From Bacillus sp. REN16 (GTDB lineage Bacteria > Bacillota > Bacilli > Bacillales > Bacillaceae_L): 64,000 bases of DNA. How positions within the stretch are numbered: position 1 is the first letter of the stretch; the number at the start of each line of letters is the position of its first letter. Below, piece after piece: positions 43,651 to 52,556 of this stretch. The notes beneath the pieces are model-generated. The model was not told the DNA's origin and did not search any database. It saw nothing but the letters and a program-made list of their open reading frames with translations. The stretch covers positions 124,001 to 188,000 of the forward strand of contig NZ_JAJFZK010000006.1 of the NCBI RefSeq assembly GCF_020731355.1. The letters are read 5' to 3'. A program made the position numbers and the translations under genes.

Positions 43651-44265
43651 ATGCAAAACTGGATAACGGAATTTATGGATCAATTTGGGTATATAGGGAT
43701 TTTTCTATTAATTGCTTTAGAAAACATCTTCCCACCCATTCCATCGGAGGTTATTTTAACTGCTGGTGGATTTATGACGACAAAAACGTCGTTAACAGTG
43801 ACAGGGGTAATTATAGCTGCAACATTCGGTTCAGTAGTAGGTGCGATTATTCTCTATGGAATTGGTCGCTTACTTGATGTAGAACGCTTGGAGAAAATTG
43901 TTGACCGCTTTGGTCGGATTTTACGGGTAACAAAGGAGGATATCCATAAAGCAGATGCTTGGTTTGATAAATATGGATACTGGACAGTCTTTTTCTGCCG
44001 TATGGTTCCTTTAATTAGAAGCTTGATCTCCATTCCAGCCGGGATGTCCAATATGAATTTTGGGATGTTTATCTTATTTACAACACTTGGAACATTAATT
44101 TGGAATGTGATTCTGGTGATGCTAGGGGCTGCCTTTGGTGAATCTTGGGATGTCATTGTTCATTATATGGACATCTATTCCAATATTACCTATGCACTTA
44201 TTGCATTAGCGGGAATTGGATTTCTTGTTATATTTTTCTCGAAGCGACGATCAAAAACAAGATAA
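43651..44265 (+). CDS. DedA-family membrane protein
   Basis: A 204-residue integral membrane protein with ~5 hydrophobic segments. ATG 43651 follows GGAGG. Conserved DedA features: ENIFPPIPSEVILTAGGF near the N-terminus and the second amphipathic motif FFCRMVPLIRSLISIPAGM (with the essential Arg and Pro-rich region). Recent work links DedA proteins to flipping of undecaprenyl phosphate and other lipids. It lies 61 bp before uppP, which fits a role in C55 lipid carrier recycling. Confidence 0.92.
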   Translation: MQNWITEFMDQFGYIGIFLLIALENIFPPIPSEVILTAGGFMTTKTSLTVTGVIIAATFGSVVGAIILYGIGRLLDVERLEKIVDRFGRILRVTKEDIHKADAWFDKYGYWTVFFCRMVPLIRSLISIPAGMSNMNFGMFILFTTLGTLIWNVILVMLGAAFGESWDVIVHYMDIYSNITYALIALAGIGFLVIFFSKRRSKTR

Positions 44266-44326
44266 TTAGAAAAGCGAAAAGCGCCTGGAGATAGACATCA
44301 ATAAAAAAAGGAGTACATTATATCTG

Positions 44327-45157
44327 ATGGAAATTATTGAAATTATTAAAGCTATAATTTTAGGAATGGTTGAGGGACTTACTGAATTTGCACCAGTTTC
44401 CTCAACAGGTCACATGATCATTGTCGACGATATGTGGCTAAAAACAAAGGAATTTCTTGGGAAGTACCCAGCAAACACGTTTAAAGTCGTCATTCAACTT
44501 GGCTCTATTTTAGCGGTTCTCGTTGTTTTTAAAGACAGGTTTATCGATTTATTAGGACTTAATCGAAAAAATAAAATTGTACCAGTTGGGGCAAAGCATT
44601 TACGTTTGACACATATCATTGTTGGTTTAATTCCAGCAGGTGTTTTAGGTGTATTATTTGAGGATACAATTGATACTTATTTATTTGATACAAAATATGT
44701 ATTAATCGGTTTGGTTGTTGGCGCATTTCTTATGATTGCCGCTGACCGCTATAGTGCAAGCCACCCAAATACACAAACAGTCGACGAAATTACGTACAAG
44801 CAAGCGTTAACCGTAGGACTTATTCAATGTTTGTCACTATGGCCAGGATTTTCACGTTCAGGTTCAACCATTTCAGGTGGTGTACTTGTGGGATTAAGTC
44901 ATAGAGCAGCAGCAGATTTTACCTTTATCATGGCTGTGCCAATTATGGCAGGAGCAAGTGGAATCTCACTTCTCAAAAATTTAGAGTATTTTTCAATGGA
45001 CTTACTGCCTATCTTTATCGCAGGATTTATAAGTGCATTCGTATTCGCGCTTATTTCGATTCGATTCTTCTTACGCTTAATCGATAAAATCAAGCTATTA
45101 CCATTTGCGATTTACCGTATTGTACTTGCGGCTGTCATTTATTTTGTATTTTTATAA
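44327..45157 (+). CDS. uppP: Undecaprenyl-diphosphate phosphatase (BacA/UppP)
   Basis: A 276-residue integral membrane phosphatase that removes one phosphate from undecaprenyl diphosphate to regenerate the cell-wall lipid carrier; also gives bacitracin tolerance. Conserved motifs: GMVEGLTEFAPVSSTGH (the first, catalytic), and PGFSRSGSTISGG (second) are intact. Next to a DedA gene, forming a likely lipid-carrier recycling pair. The ribosome site AAGGAG is followed by an ATG at 44327 at long spacing (~11 bases). Confidence 0.95.
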   Translation: MEIIEIIKAIILGMVEGLTEFAPVSSTGHMIIVDDMWLKTKEFLGKYPANTFKVVIQLGSILAVLVVFKDRFIDLLGLNRKNKIVPVGAKHLRLTHIIVGLIPAGVLGVLFEDTIDTYLFDTKYVLIGLVVGAFLMIAADRYSASHPNTQTVDEITYKQALTVGLIQCLSLWPGFSRSGSTISGGVLVGLSHRAAADFTFIMAVPIMAGASGISLLKNLEYFSMDLLPIFIAGFISAFVFALISIRFFLRLIDKIKLLPFAIYRIVLAAVIYFVFL

Positions 45158-45160
45158 TCA

Positions 45161-45189
45161 AAAGCATCCTTATCGGATGCTTTTTTTCG
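45161..45189 (+). terminator. Terminator after uppP
   Basis: AAAGCATCC/GGATGCTTT 9-bp stem, 5-nt loop, T7. Confidence 0.9.
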
Positions 45190-45292
45190 TGCATAATTTT
45201 CCGATCGCTCTTCATAATACGTTCTATTTTGTATAAAATATGGTAATAGTTCCAAACTTGTACAAAAGTACTAGAAGAGGAGGAGACCAGTT

Positions 45293-46774
45293 ATTAGATC
45301 TCGTAAATATGTAACATTCGCTATTCTACTGCTCTTAATCACTATCATGCCATCCATCCACCCAAAACAAGAACAAGCAAGTGCTAATGCAGCTCAAAAT
45401 CAAGTGCTCGAGCATTTAAATCAGCTTGTCATGAATGAACCCAACTTGAAAGGAGCCATTGCCGGTATTAGTATTAGGTCTGCAAAAAGCGGAGAAATCC
45501 TGTATCAACACGCTGGTGATGTCAGATTACGACCGGCATCCAATTTAAAGCTAATAACGGCGGCAACAGCTTTATCAGCACTTGGTCAAAACTATCAGTT
45601 TTCAACGGAAATTCTCACGGACGGTAAGCTCGAAGGAAACAAACTATCCGGAAATCTTTATTTAAAGGGAAAAGGAGACCCTACGCTGCTCCAGGAAGAC
45701 TTGGATATCCTGGCGAAAAAAATTAAGAAATCAGGGGTCGATGTGATTTTCGGAAATATCATTGCGGATGATAGCTGGTATGATGATGAACGCTTTTCAA
45801 TCGATTTAACCTGGAGCGATGAAACCTATTATTATGGTGCAGCTGTTTCGGGATTAACTTCATCCCCGAATAAGGATTATGATTCAGGGACAATAATTGT
45901 AAAGGTATCTCCTGGAAAGAAAGTGGGAAGCAAAGCTGAAATTTCTTTATACCCAGCAAACAATTACGTAAAAATAATCAATCAGACAAAAACGGTTCAA
46001 AAAGAAGAAAAGAATGACATTGGTATTACTCGTGAACATGGGGAGAATGTTATCACGATTGAGGGATCGATCCCAGTTACTGCGAAACCTATTCAAGAAT
46101 GGATGACTGTATGGGAGCCGACTGGTTTTACGCTGGACTTATTCAAACAATCTTTAGCCAAACAAGGAATTCATGTGATTGGAACGGAAGGGGTAGGGAA
46201 AACACCGGATGCCGCTGCATTACTTGCAACAGACACATCCATTCCATTAAGTGAGCTTCTTGTTCCTTTTATGAAGCTAAGTAATAATGGTCATGGGGAA
46301 ACATTGGTAAAGGAGATGGGGCGTGTCCGTTATGGAGAGGGCAGCTGGGAAAAAGGGATTACGGTTGTAAAAGAAGAGCTTCGAAAAATCGGTGTAGACC
46401 CTAGTAGTATGGTTATTAGAGACGGTTCTGGAATTTCACATGTGAACTTGATATCTGCTAACGACATCTCAAATCTTCTCTATTCCGCTCAATCTCAAGC
46501 TTGGTTTCCTACGTTTTTACACTCTTTACCGGTTGCGGGAAATAGTGAGCGTCTTATTGGTGGCTCATTAAGAAATCGTTTGAAAAATCCGGAAATGGCA
46601 GGGAAGATTAAAGCAAAAACAGGAACGATCACAACGGTAAGCTCTTTATCAGGCTATATAAAATCAAGAAGTGGGGAAGAGCTTATATTTTCAATCCTCT
46701 TGAATAATCTAATGAACGATGCACATGGAAAACCAATTGAGAATAAAATTGTTTCATTATTATACGAATATTAA
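45293..46774 (+). CDS. dacC: D-alanyl-D-alanine carboxypeptidase/endopeptidase, S13 family (DacC/PBP4a-like), apparent ATT start
   Basis: Penicillin-binding protein of ~493 residues trimming peptidoglycan stem peptides. Catalytic SxxK is SNLK (Ser83, Lys86), SxN is SNN in MKLSNNGHGE, and KTG is in IKAKTGT. A complete signal peptide (RSRKYVTFAILLLLITIMPS) is encoded in frame upstream of the first ATG (45347), and the only reasonable initiator is ATT at 45293, 9 bases after AGGAGG. Starting at 45347 would lose the basic and hydrophobic part of the signal. So either a rare ATT start, as in infC, or a mutated/misread ATG. Terminator follows. Confidence 0.85.
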   Translation: MRSRKYVTFAILLLLITIMPSIHPKQEQASANAAQNQVLEHLNQLVMNEPNLKGAIAGISIRSAKSGEILYQHAGDVRLRPASNLKLITAATALSALGQNYQFSTEILTDGKLEGNKLSGNLYLKGKGDPTLLQEDLDILAKKIKKSGVDVIFGNIIADDSWYDDERFSIDLTWSDETYYYGAAVSGLTSSPNKDYDSGTIIVKVSPGKKVGSKAEISLYPANNYVKIINQTKTVQKEEKNDIGITREHGENVITIEGSIPVTAKPIQEWMTVWEPTGFTLDLFKQSLAKQGIHVIGTEGVGKTPDAAALLATDTSIPLSELLVPFMKLSNNGHGETLVKEMGRVRYGEGSWEKGITVVKEELRKIGVDPSSMVIRDGSGISHVNLISANDISNLLYSAQSQAWFPTFLHSLPVAGNSERLIGGSLRNRLKNPEMAGKIKAKTGTITTVSSLSGYIKSRSGEELIFSILLNNLMNDAHGKPIENKIVSLLYEY

Positions 46775-46803
46775 AAAGCAGGCACAAAGCCTGCTTTTTC
46801 CAT
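46775..46803. terminator. Bidirectional terminator between dacC-like and yceI genes
   Basis: AAAAAGCAGGC/GCCTGCTTTTT 11-bp stem with a 5-nt loop. Confidence 0.9.
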
Positions 46804-46807
46804 TGTG

Positions 46808-47341
46808 TTATTCAGCTTTTCCAGCTTCAATTTCGATTGAAATTTTTACTTGGTCTCCAACTAGAACCCCACCAGTTTCAAGTGCAGCATTCCATACTAA
46901 ACCATAGTCACTACGATTTAGGCTTCCAGATGCACTAAAGCCAGCTTTTTCATTTCCCCAAGGATCCTTACCAGCACCTTCAAATACAACCTTGAATGTT
47001 TCCTTTTTTGTCGTACCACGAATTGTTAAATCACCAGTTAGATCGTATTCACCATCATCAGTTTTTACAATCGAAGTTGATTTGAACGTCATCGAAGGAT
47101 GATTTTCTACATCAAAGAAATCAGCAGAACGAAGGTGGTTGTCACGATCTGCATTTTTTGTATTAATACTAGTAAGATCTACTTTAAATACGATATTCGC
47201 TGTTGTAAGGTCAGTCGGATCTGCTTCAATCGTAGCTTCAAAGTTTTCAAAAGATCCTTTTACCTTTGCAATCATCATGTGTTTTACTGAAAAATCAATA
47301 CTGCTGTGTGATGCGTCTACTGCCCATTTTGTGTTTGCCAT
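46808..47341 (-). CDS. YceI-family lipid-binding protein
   Basis: A 177-residue YceI-like protein, a lipocalin-type barrel that binds polyisoprenoid chains. ATG 47341 follows TTTGGAGG. Motifs: TKWAVDASHSSIDFSVKHMM at the start, HLRSADFFDVENHP, GDLTIRGTTK, and AGFSASGSLNRSDYGLVWN. No signal peptide, so cytosolic here. Transcribed from a consensus promoter with two overlapping TATCTT-AAGATA operators, so probably induced through a MarR-type redox or quinone sensor. Confidence 0.93.
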   Translation of the reverse strand: MANTKWAVDASHSSIDFSVKHMMIAKVKGSFENFEATIEADPTDLTTANIVFKVDLTSINTKNADRDNHLRSADFFDVENHPSMTFKSTSIVKTDDGEYDLTGDLTIRGTTKKETFKVVFEGAGKDPWGNEKAGFSASGSLNRSDYGLVWNAALETGGVLVGDQVKISIEIEAGKAE

Positions 47342-47377
47342 TCTAATTTCCTCCAAAAATATTATTTTAACATCAAT

Positions 47378-47440
47378 TATCTTAAATTCAAGATATCTTG
47401 CTCTAAGATAAATTATAGTGCCGGCTAATCGTATTGTCAA
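47378..47440 (-). promoter_or_regulatory. Consensus promoter and tandem operator of yceI
   Basis: Minus strand: TTGACA (47440-47435), 17-bp spacer, TATAAT (47417-47412). Just downstream lie two inverted repeats, TATCTT-N5-AAGATA (47394-47410) and TATCTT-N6-AAGATA (47378-47395), overlapping by 2 bp. They cover the transcription start and leader, the position expected for a repressor; the sequence resembles operators of the MhqR/MarR group. Confidence 0.8.
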
Positions 47441-47575
47441 TATATATTTTGGAAAATTTGAAGCATTATAATATACCTCCAATTGTATCTCATAGTAAAA
47501 TAAGCATAATGCTTATAAGAGAAGGGGAATTTAATAAATAGCGATTTGTTTTTTTATTCTTTGGAGGTAAATAAT

Positions 47576-48913
47576 ATGGTTGTTGAAATTTTAATCCTTG
47601 TCGTTCTGATCTTACTAAATTCATTTTTTGCGGCTTCTGAAATGGCATTGGTTTCATTAAATGATAATAAAGTAAAAATGATGGCAGACAGCGGAGACAA
47701 AAAAGCGATTTTGGTACATAAACTTCTTTCAAACCCAAGTGGTTTTTTAGCCACAATTCAAATTGGAATCACATTAGCAGGATTTTTAGCAAGTGCCTTT
47801 GCGGCTGGAAGCTTTGCAACTTATTTAACAGCTTGGTTAACGGATATTGGTGTTCCTATCGCACCAGCTCTTCTGGACACTATTTCCGTAATTGTGATAA
47901 CACTCATTTTATCCTACTTCACATTAGTTATTGGTGAACTTGTACCGAAAAGATTGGCATTACAAAAAGCAGAAGAAATCTCATTAATAGCAGCTAGACC
48001 ATTAACCATGCTTTCGAAGGTAACACTCCCTTTTGTTAAGCTGTTAACTCTGTCAACGAATGGACTTGTACGGTTATTCGGAGTCGATCCAAATGCAGAA
48101 GATGAAAATGTTACTGAAGAAGAAATTCGGATGATGGTTGATGTAGGTAAGGAACGAGGAACCATCCAAGAATCAGAAAAAATCATGATTAATAATATTT
48201 TTGAATTTGATAATAAAACGGTATCAGACATCATGACACATCGGACAAATATTATTGGGATACCTCTTGATTACACGTTAAAGGAAATCATTCATCTCGT
48301 AACTGTTGAAAAATATACACGCTTCCCAGTTTATGATGATAGCATAGATCAGATTGTTGGGATCTTACATTCAAAAGAACTGATAAAATTTGTTGATGAC
48401 TGTAATGACACTTCCTTTAATTTGAAGAACCTACTGAGAGATCCATATTTTGTTTTAGAATCTAAGCATACGAATGAATTGTTTAAAGAATTGCAAAAAA
48501 ATAATATTCATATGGCCATTGTGATTGATGAATATGGGGGGACAGACGGGATTGTCACAATTGAGGACTTAATCGAAGAAATCGTCGGAAATATTTTTGA
48601 TGAATATGATGAATATACAATTGATGATGAAGAATATATTCAGCTTGATGAAAATACTTACTCTATGGCTGGTACAATCAATTTGTATGAGGTTGAAGAC
48701 CTTCTAAAGATTGATCTTCCAATCGATGAATACGACACATTAAGCGGCTTTGTGATTGGGCAATTAGGCTATATTCCTACCGGCGATGTGCATCCAGAAA
48801 TTAATTATGAAAATCACACATTTAGAGTCGTTGAAATGGATGAAAAACGAATTATGAGAATACATGTTATTAAAAATTCTGATCCAACAGAAAACGAAGA
48901 CGAAAAAGATTAA
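47576..48913 (+). CDS. CNNM/CBS-domain protein with CorC-HlyC domain (hemolysin family)
   Basis: A 445-residue membrane protein. ATG 47576 follows TTTGGAGG. N-terminal DUF21/CNNM domain with ~4 hydrophobic segments (ILLNSFFAASEMALVSLN, YFTLVIGELVPKRLALQ), a pair of CBS domains (~205-330: VSDIMTHRTNI, IHMAIVIDEYGGTDGIVTIED), and a C-terminal CorC/HlyC transporter-associated domain (~360-430, TLSGFVIGQLGYIP). Homologues export or control Mg2+ (MpfA, YhdP, YrkA); hemolysin is a historical name. ATP or Mg2+ sensing through CBS is inferred. Monocistronic. Confidence 0.92.
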   Translation: MVVEILILVVLILLNSFFAASEMALVSLNDNKVKMMADSGDKKAILVHKLLSNPSGFLATIQIGITLAGFLASAFAAGSFATYLTAWLTDIGVPIAPALLDTISVIVITLILSYFTLVIGELVPKRLALQKAEEISLIAARPLTMLSKVTLPFVKLLTLSTNGLVRLFGVDPNAEDENVTEEEIRMMVDVGKERGTIQESEKIMINNIFEFDNKTVSDIMTHRTNIIGIPLDYTLKEIIHLVTVEKYTRFPVYDDSIDQIVGILHSKELIKFVDDCNDTSFNLKNLLRDPYFVLESKHTNELFKELQKNNIHMAIVIDEYGGTDGIVTIEDLIEEIVGNIFDEYDEYTIDDEEYIQLDENTYSMAGTINLYEVEDLLKIDLPIDEYDTLSGFVIGQLGYIPTGDVHPEINYENHTFRVVEMDEKRIMRIHVIKNSDPTENEDEKD

Positions 48914-48914
48914 A

Positions 48915-48947
48915 GGGTGTTCCAGTAAAACTGGAATGCCCTTTTTT
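48915..48947 (+). terminator. Terminator
   Basis: GGGTGTTCCAG/CTGGAATGCCC stem with one mismatch, 5-nt loop, T6. Confidence 0.9.
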
Positions 48948-49063
48948 AATGGTGACAAAATTATCCAGAAAGTCGATAACGTATTATTACAGGAAAACAA
49001 AAAATTGGATTTTTGCTTTACGAAAAAAATGTTACTTGAAATTGTAAAATGTTCAGAAAATAA

Positions 49064-49092
49064 TTGACGCAAAACGCTTGGAATGGTAATAT
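49064..49092 (+). promoter_or_regulatory. Promoter of the ABC importer operon
   Basis: TTGACG, 17-bp spacer, TAATAT. About 140 nt of leader follow before the lipoprotein gene; no T-box or riboswitch fold was recognised in it. Confidence 0.55.
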
Positions 49093-49230
49093 AACGATTA
49101 AACAATGACATACATTAACGCTTTTTCGCTTTAATTCAGCAAAACATAAATGTATGAAATTATTATTCTAGTAAAATAATTGAATGCTAGGATAAACAAA
49201 AAGAGAAAAGGATATTAAGGGGGATTATGC

Positions 49231-50244
49231 ATGAAAGGTTCAAGTAAATTAGTAGGAGTGTTATTAGCTGGCTTCCTAGCTTTGGCAGGCTGTGGTACTT
49301 CAGATAACACTTCAGGTGATGCTGGAGATAGCACTGAAAAAGAGCAATTTGTAGTAGGTATTTCACAGTATGCACCACATACATCGTTAGATGCTGCTAC
49401 TGAAGGTTTCATTAAAGCATTGGAAGATGAAGGCTTTAATGAAGGCGACAACTTAAAAATTGACTCTCAAAATGCACAAGGTGAGCAAAGTAACACAGCA
49501 ACAATTGCACAAAACCTTGTTGGTAACAAAGTAGACCTAATCTTTGCAAATGCTACACCAAGTGCAATGGCTGCACTAAATGCAACAAGCGAAATTCCAA
49601 TTATTTTCACATCTGTAACTGACCCAGTAGGTGCTGGATTAGTAGAAGCTTTTGATAAGCCAGGTGATAATATTACCGGTACAACGGATAACCACCCGGA
49701 TGCTACAAAAACAACAATTAACTTTATCACGAAGGAAATGGGTGCAAAGAAAATCGGTGTTATCTATAACTCTGGTGAGCAAAACTCTGTTGTACAGGTA
49801 GAGCAAGTAAAAGAATTTGCAGAACAAGAAGGTGCGGAATTAGTTGAGGTTTCTGTTTCTACAACGGCTGAAGTAAAACAAGCTGCTGAAAGCTTAGTTG
49901 ATCGTGTGGATGCCATCTATATTCCAACGGATAATACAGCAGTTCAAGCTTTAGATTCTATTATTGCAGTCGCAAATGATAAGGATATTCCACTTTTCGT
50001 TGGTGAACTAGATTCAATGAAAGCTGGTGGATTTGCAGCAAGCGGATTTGAATACTATGATATTGGATACCAATCCGGACTAATGGCTGCTGCGATTCTA
50101 AAAGGTGAAAAGAAAGCTTCTGAAATTCCAGTTGAACTTCCAAACAGTCTACAGCTTTTCATTAACAAAAAAGCTGCGGAAGAACAAGGTATTGAAATTA
50201 AACCTGAATGGGAAAAAATTGCTGACATCTACGAAGGCGAATAA
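49231..50244 (+). CDS. ABC importer substrate-binding lipoprotein (TrpX-like)
   Basis: A 337-residue lipoprotein with signal peptide and lipobox LAGC (Cys21), then a polar linker and a two-lobed periplasmic-binding fold of the ABC_sub_bind/DUF534 type: VVGISQYAPHTSLDAATEGF, DLIFANATPSAMAA, PIIFTSVTDPVGAG, and GVIYNSGEQNS. Family relatives bind aromatic amino acids (TrpX/LivJ-like) in streptococci. Followed by permease (18 bp) and ATPase genes, so a complete importer. Substrate inferred as an amino acid, possibly tryptophan or tyrosine. Confidence 0.88.
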   Translation: MKGSSKLVGVLLAGFLALAGCGTSDNTSGDAGDSTEKEQFVVGISQYAPHTSLDAATEGFIKALEDEGFNEGDNLKIDSQNAQGEQSNTATIAQNLVGNKVDLIFANATPSAMAALNATSEIPIIFTSVTDPVGAGLVEAFDKPGDNITGTTDNHPDATKTTINFITKEMGAKKIGVIYNSGEQNSVVQVEQVKEFAEQEGAELVEVSVSTTAEVKQAAESLVDRVDAIYIPTDNTAVQALDSIIAVANDKDIPLFVGELDSMKAGGFAASGFEYYDIGYQSGLMAAAILKGEKKASEIPVELPNSLQLFINKKAAEEQGIEIKPEWEKIADIYEGE

Positions 50245-50262
50245 AAGAAAGGATGATTCAAC

Positions 50263-51294
50263 ATGTTTACAGCTTTATTTGGGGCATTTGAATCAGGAAT
50301 CATCTATGCAATCATGGCAATTGGTGTATACCTGTCCTTCCGGATCCTAGATTTTCCAGATTTGACGGTTGACGGCAGCTTCGTTACAGGAGCTGCTGTT
50401 TCCGCCATTTTGATCACAAATGGGGTACATCCTTTTATCGCAACACTTCTAGCACTAGTGGCTGGATTTATTGCCGGTAGTATCACAGGATTACTACACA
50501 CGGTTGGAAAAATCAATGCATTATTATCTGGTATTTTGATGATGATCGCCCTTTATTCTATCAATCTAAGAATTATGGGTAAATCAAATGTTTCATTATT
50601 AAATATTGACACAACCTTTACAAATGTATCCGGTGCATCTGCTTCAACAGGAATAGACTCATTTTTCAATTCGATTTTGGCAGCAATCGGTTTAGGTGAT
50701 AGCCTGCCCAAAACATGGGGCATCCTGCTGTTCATGATTGTTGTTACATTTGTAATAAAATTATTAATTGACCTTTTTCTCCGAACAGAAATTGGTCTTG
50801 CAGTGAGAGCGACTGGAGATAACAAAAAAATGATTTCCAGCTTTTCTGCTAACACAAACCTTATGACAATCCTTGGATTAGGACTTTCCAATGCCCTTGT
50901 AGCATTTTCAGGATCTCTCATTGCGCAACAGGGTGGATTCGCCGATGTCGGAATGGGAATTGGAATGATTGTAATTGGCTTAGCATCCGTTATAATTGGT
51001 GAAGCTTTATTTGGTGCCAAAACGATTGCAAGAGCAACAATAGCAGTTATTTTCGGAGCAATTATTTATCGTATCGTCGTTTCACTTGCATTACGTGTAG
51101 AATTCTTACAGCCGGGAGATATGAAATTAATTACCGCAATCATCGTAATTATAGCGTTAGTCCTTCCTAAAATTCTTGAAGGTACAAAAGAGAAAAGCAG
51201 AAGAGCAAAACGACAACAACAACTTCTTAAAATGAAGAGTGCACCTTCAGAAAGAAAGGGTGACGTGAGTGCTACACTTAAATCAAATTCATAA
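50263..51294 (+). CDS. ABC importer permease (TrpY/LivH-like)
   Basis: A 343-residue membrane subunit with ~8-9 hydrophobic segments of the branched-chain-amino-acid-type permease family: ILDFPDLTVDGSF near the N-terminus, TGLLHTVGKINALLSGILMM, and the cytoplasmic coupling loop region ATGDNKKMISSFSANTN. The C-terminal ~30 residues are basic. ATG behind AAAGGATG. Its last 26 bp overlap the ATPase gene, indicating coupled translation. Confidence 0.9.
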   Translation: MFTALFGAFESGIIYAIMAIGVYLSFRILDFPDLTVDGSFVTGAAVSAILITNGVHPFIATLLALVAGFIAGSITGLLHTVGKINALLSGILMMIALYSINLRIMGKSNVSLLNIDTTFTNVSGASASTGIDSFFNSILAAIGLGDSLPKTWGILLFMIVVTFVIKLLIDLFLRTEIGLAVRATGDNKKMISSFSANTNLMTILGLGLSNALVAFSGSLIAQQGGFADVGMGIGMIVIGLASVIIGEALFGAKTIARATIAVIFGAIIYRIVVSLALRVEFLQPGDMKLITAIIVIIALVLPKILEGTKEKSRRAKRQQQLLKMKSAPSERKGDVSATLKSNS

Positions 51295-52063
51295 AATCTT
51301 TAATGAAGGCACGCCAGATGAAAAGATAGCTCTTGATTGGACTAATTTGCAGTTAAAAGAAGGCGATTTTGTTACTGTTATCGGAAGTAATGGTGCGGGT
51401 AAATCAACATTAATGAATATGATTTCCGGTGTGCTCATTCCTGATGCTGGATCAGTAGAAATTACGGGTAAGGATGTTACGTTCCTGCCTGAACATAAAC
51501 GGTCAAAGCTTATTGGACGCGTATTCCAGGATCCAATGGCAGGGACAGCACCGAATATGACGATTGAAGAAAACCTTGCAATGGCATACTCACGAAATAA
51601 AACAAGATCACTTCGTAAAGGGGTCACTAAGAAACGAAAGGACTACTTCAGAGAAGTTCTTGAATCTCTTAATTTAGGGCTGGAAAATCGCTTATCTGCT
51701 AAAGTTGGTTTGTTATCTGGAGGAGAACGGCAGGCATTATCACTTTTAATGGCGACTTTTACAGAGCCATCGATTTTATTACTCGATGAACATACTGCAG
51801 CACTTGATCCAGCTCGTGCAGAATTAATTACAAACTTAACAAAAGAGATTGTAAAGAAATACAAGCTTACAACTTTAATGGTCACACATAATATGCAGCA
51901 AGCTCTTGATCTTGGTAACCGTTTGATTATGATGGATAAGGGACAAATTATTTTAGAGGTTGATGAACAGGAAAAAGAGAATTTGACTATTGATCAATTG
52001 CTAAATGAGTTCCAACGAATCAGAGGAGCGCAGATGACAAATGATCGCGCATTACTTTCATAA
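51269..52063 (+). CDS. ABC importer ATPase (TrpZ-like)
   Basis: A 264-residue ABC ATPase. GTG 51269 follows AAAGGGTGA inside the permease gene. Walker A GSNGAGKST (~40-48), Q-loop VFQDP, signature LLSGGERQALS, Walker B ILLLDEHTAALD (with HTA for the usual ATS) and H-loop VTHNMQQ are all present. It would energise the importer with the two upstream proteins. Confidence 0.93.
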   Translation: MLHLNQIHKIFNEGTPDEKIALDWTNLQLKEGDFVTVIGSNGAGKSTLMNMISGVLIPDAGSVEITGKDVTFLPEHKRSKLIGRVFQDPMAGTAPNMTIEENLAMAYSRNKTRSLRKGVTKKRKDYFREVLESLNLGLENRLSAKVGLLSGGERQALSLLMATFTEPSILLLDEHTAALDPARAELITNLTKEIVKKYKLTTLMVTHNMQQALDLGNRLIMMDKGQIILEVDEQEKENLTIDQLLNEFQRIRGAQMTNDRALLS

Positions 52064-52070
52064 ATAGAAA

Positions 52071-52104
52071 AACGGCCGCTTTTATCACGAAGCGGTCGTT
52101 TTTT
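52071..52104. terminator. Terminator of the ABC importer operon
   Basis: AACGGCCGCTT/AAGCGGTCGTT 11-bp stem with one G-T pair, 8-nt loop, T6. Confidence 0.9.
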
Positions 52105-52303
52105 ACGCTGTGGATTTATTTTGGACAAATTGCTGCTTATCTCTTTCCAATTCCATCGCTGATACAATATAGGCAAAGCCATTTAACATGAAAATAACGA
52201 CATTCGACTGGACTCGTTCCGTTTCCCCCAAATACGTATTCATTAAGATGATACCGGAGTATATGATCACAAAAAACAATGCAATTTTATTCATTATTAT
52301 CAT
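52103..52303 (-). CDS. Small two-span membrane protein, unknown
   Basis: A 66-residue protein starting MIIMNKIALFF behind GGAG (10 bases); an in-frame ATG at 52294 is an alternative. Hydrophobic segments at ~5-21 and ~35-50 flank a polar loop (YLGETERVQSN); the C-terminus is charged (LERDKQQFVQNKSTA). Convergent with the ABC operon and divergent from the TnpB element. No family recognised. Confidence 0.65.
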   Translation of the reverse strand: MIIMNKIALFFVIIYSGIILMNTYLGETERVQSNVVIFMLNGFAYIVSAMELERDKQQFVQNKSTA

Positions 52304-52556
52304 TCGACTACAACTCCTTTTCCAATGTCATGTATTATTATTCTATTTATCCATAGGAAGTCCTATGTGTTAAAATGTGTACGAATCATTATTTCGGTCG
52401 GAATCAGGAAATTTTTCACCATAACAAACCGAAGGAAGCCCCTGCTTTTAAGTATGGGGAGGAATTCGGTTTTTTATATTTTTTTGAGGTTTTAATAGAA
52501 ATAGTATGAAAAGTTTGGTAAATTATAATTAGAACAAGCGTTTGGAGGTTTGGAAG

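Noticed and set aside
45347-46774. ATG 45347 as the start of the S13 carboxypeptidase
   Set aside because: No ribosome site precedes it and it would remove the basic and hydrophobic parts of a clear signal peptide.
48948-49230. T-box or riboswitch ahead of the ABC importer
   Set aside because: No T-box sequence, specifier loop or terminator/antiterminator pair could be seen; only a promoter.
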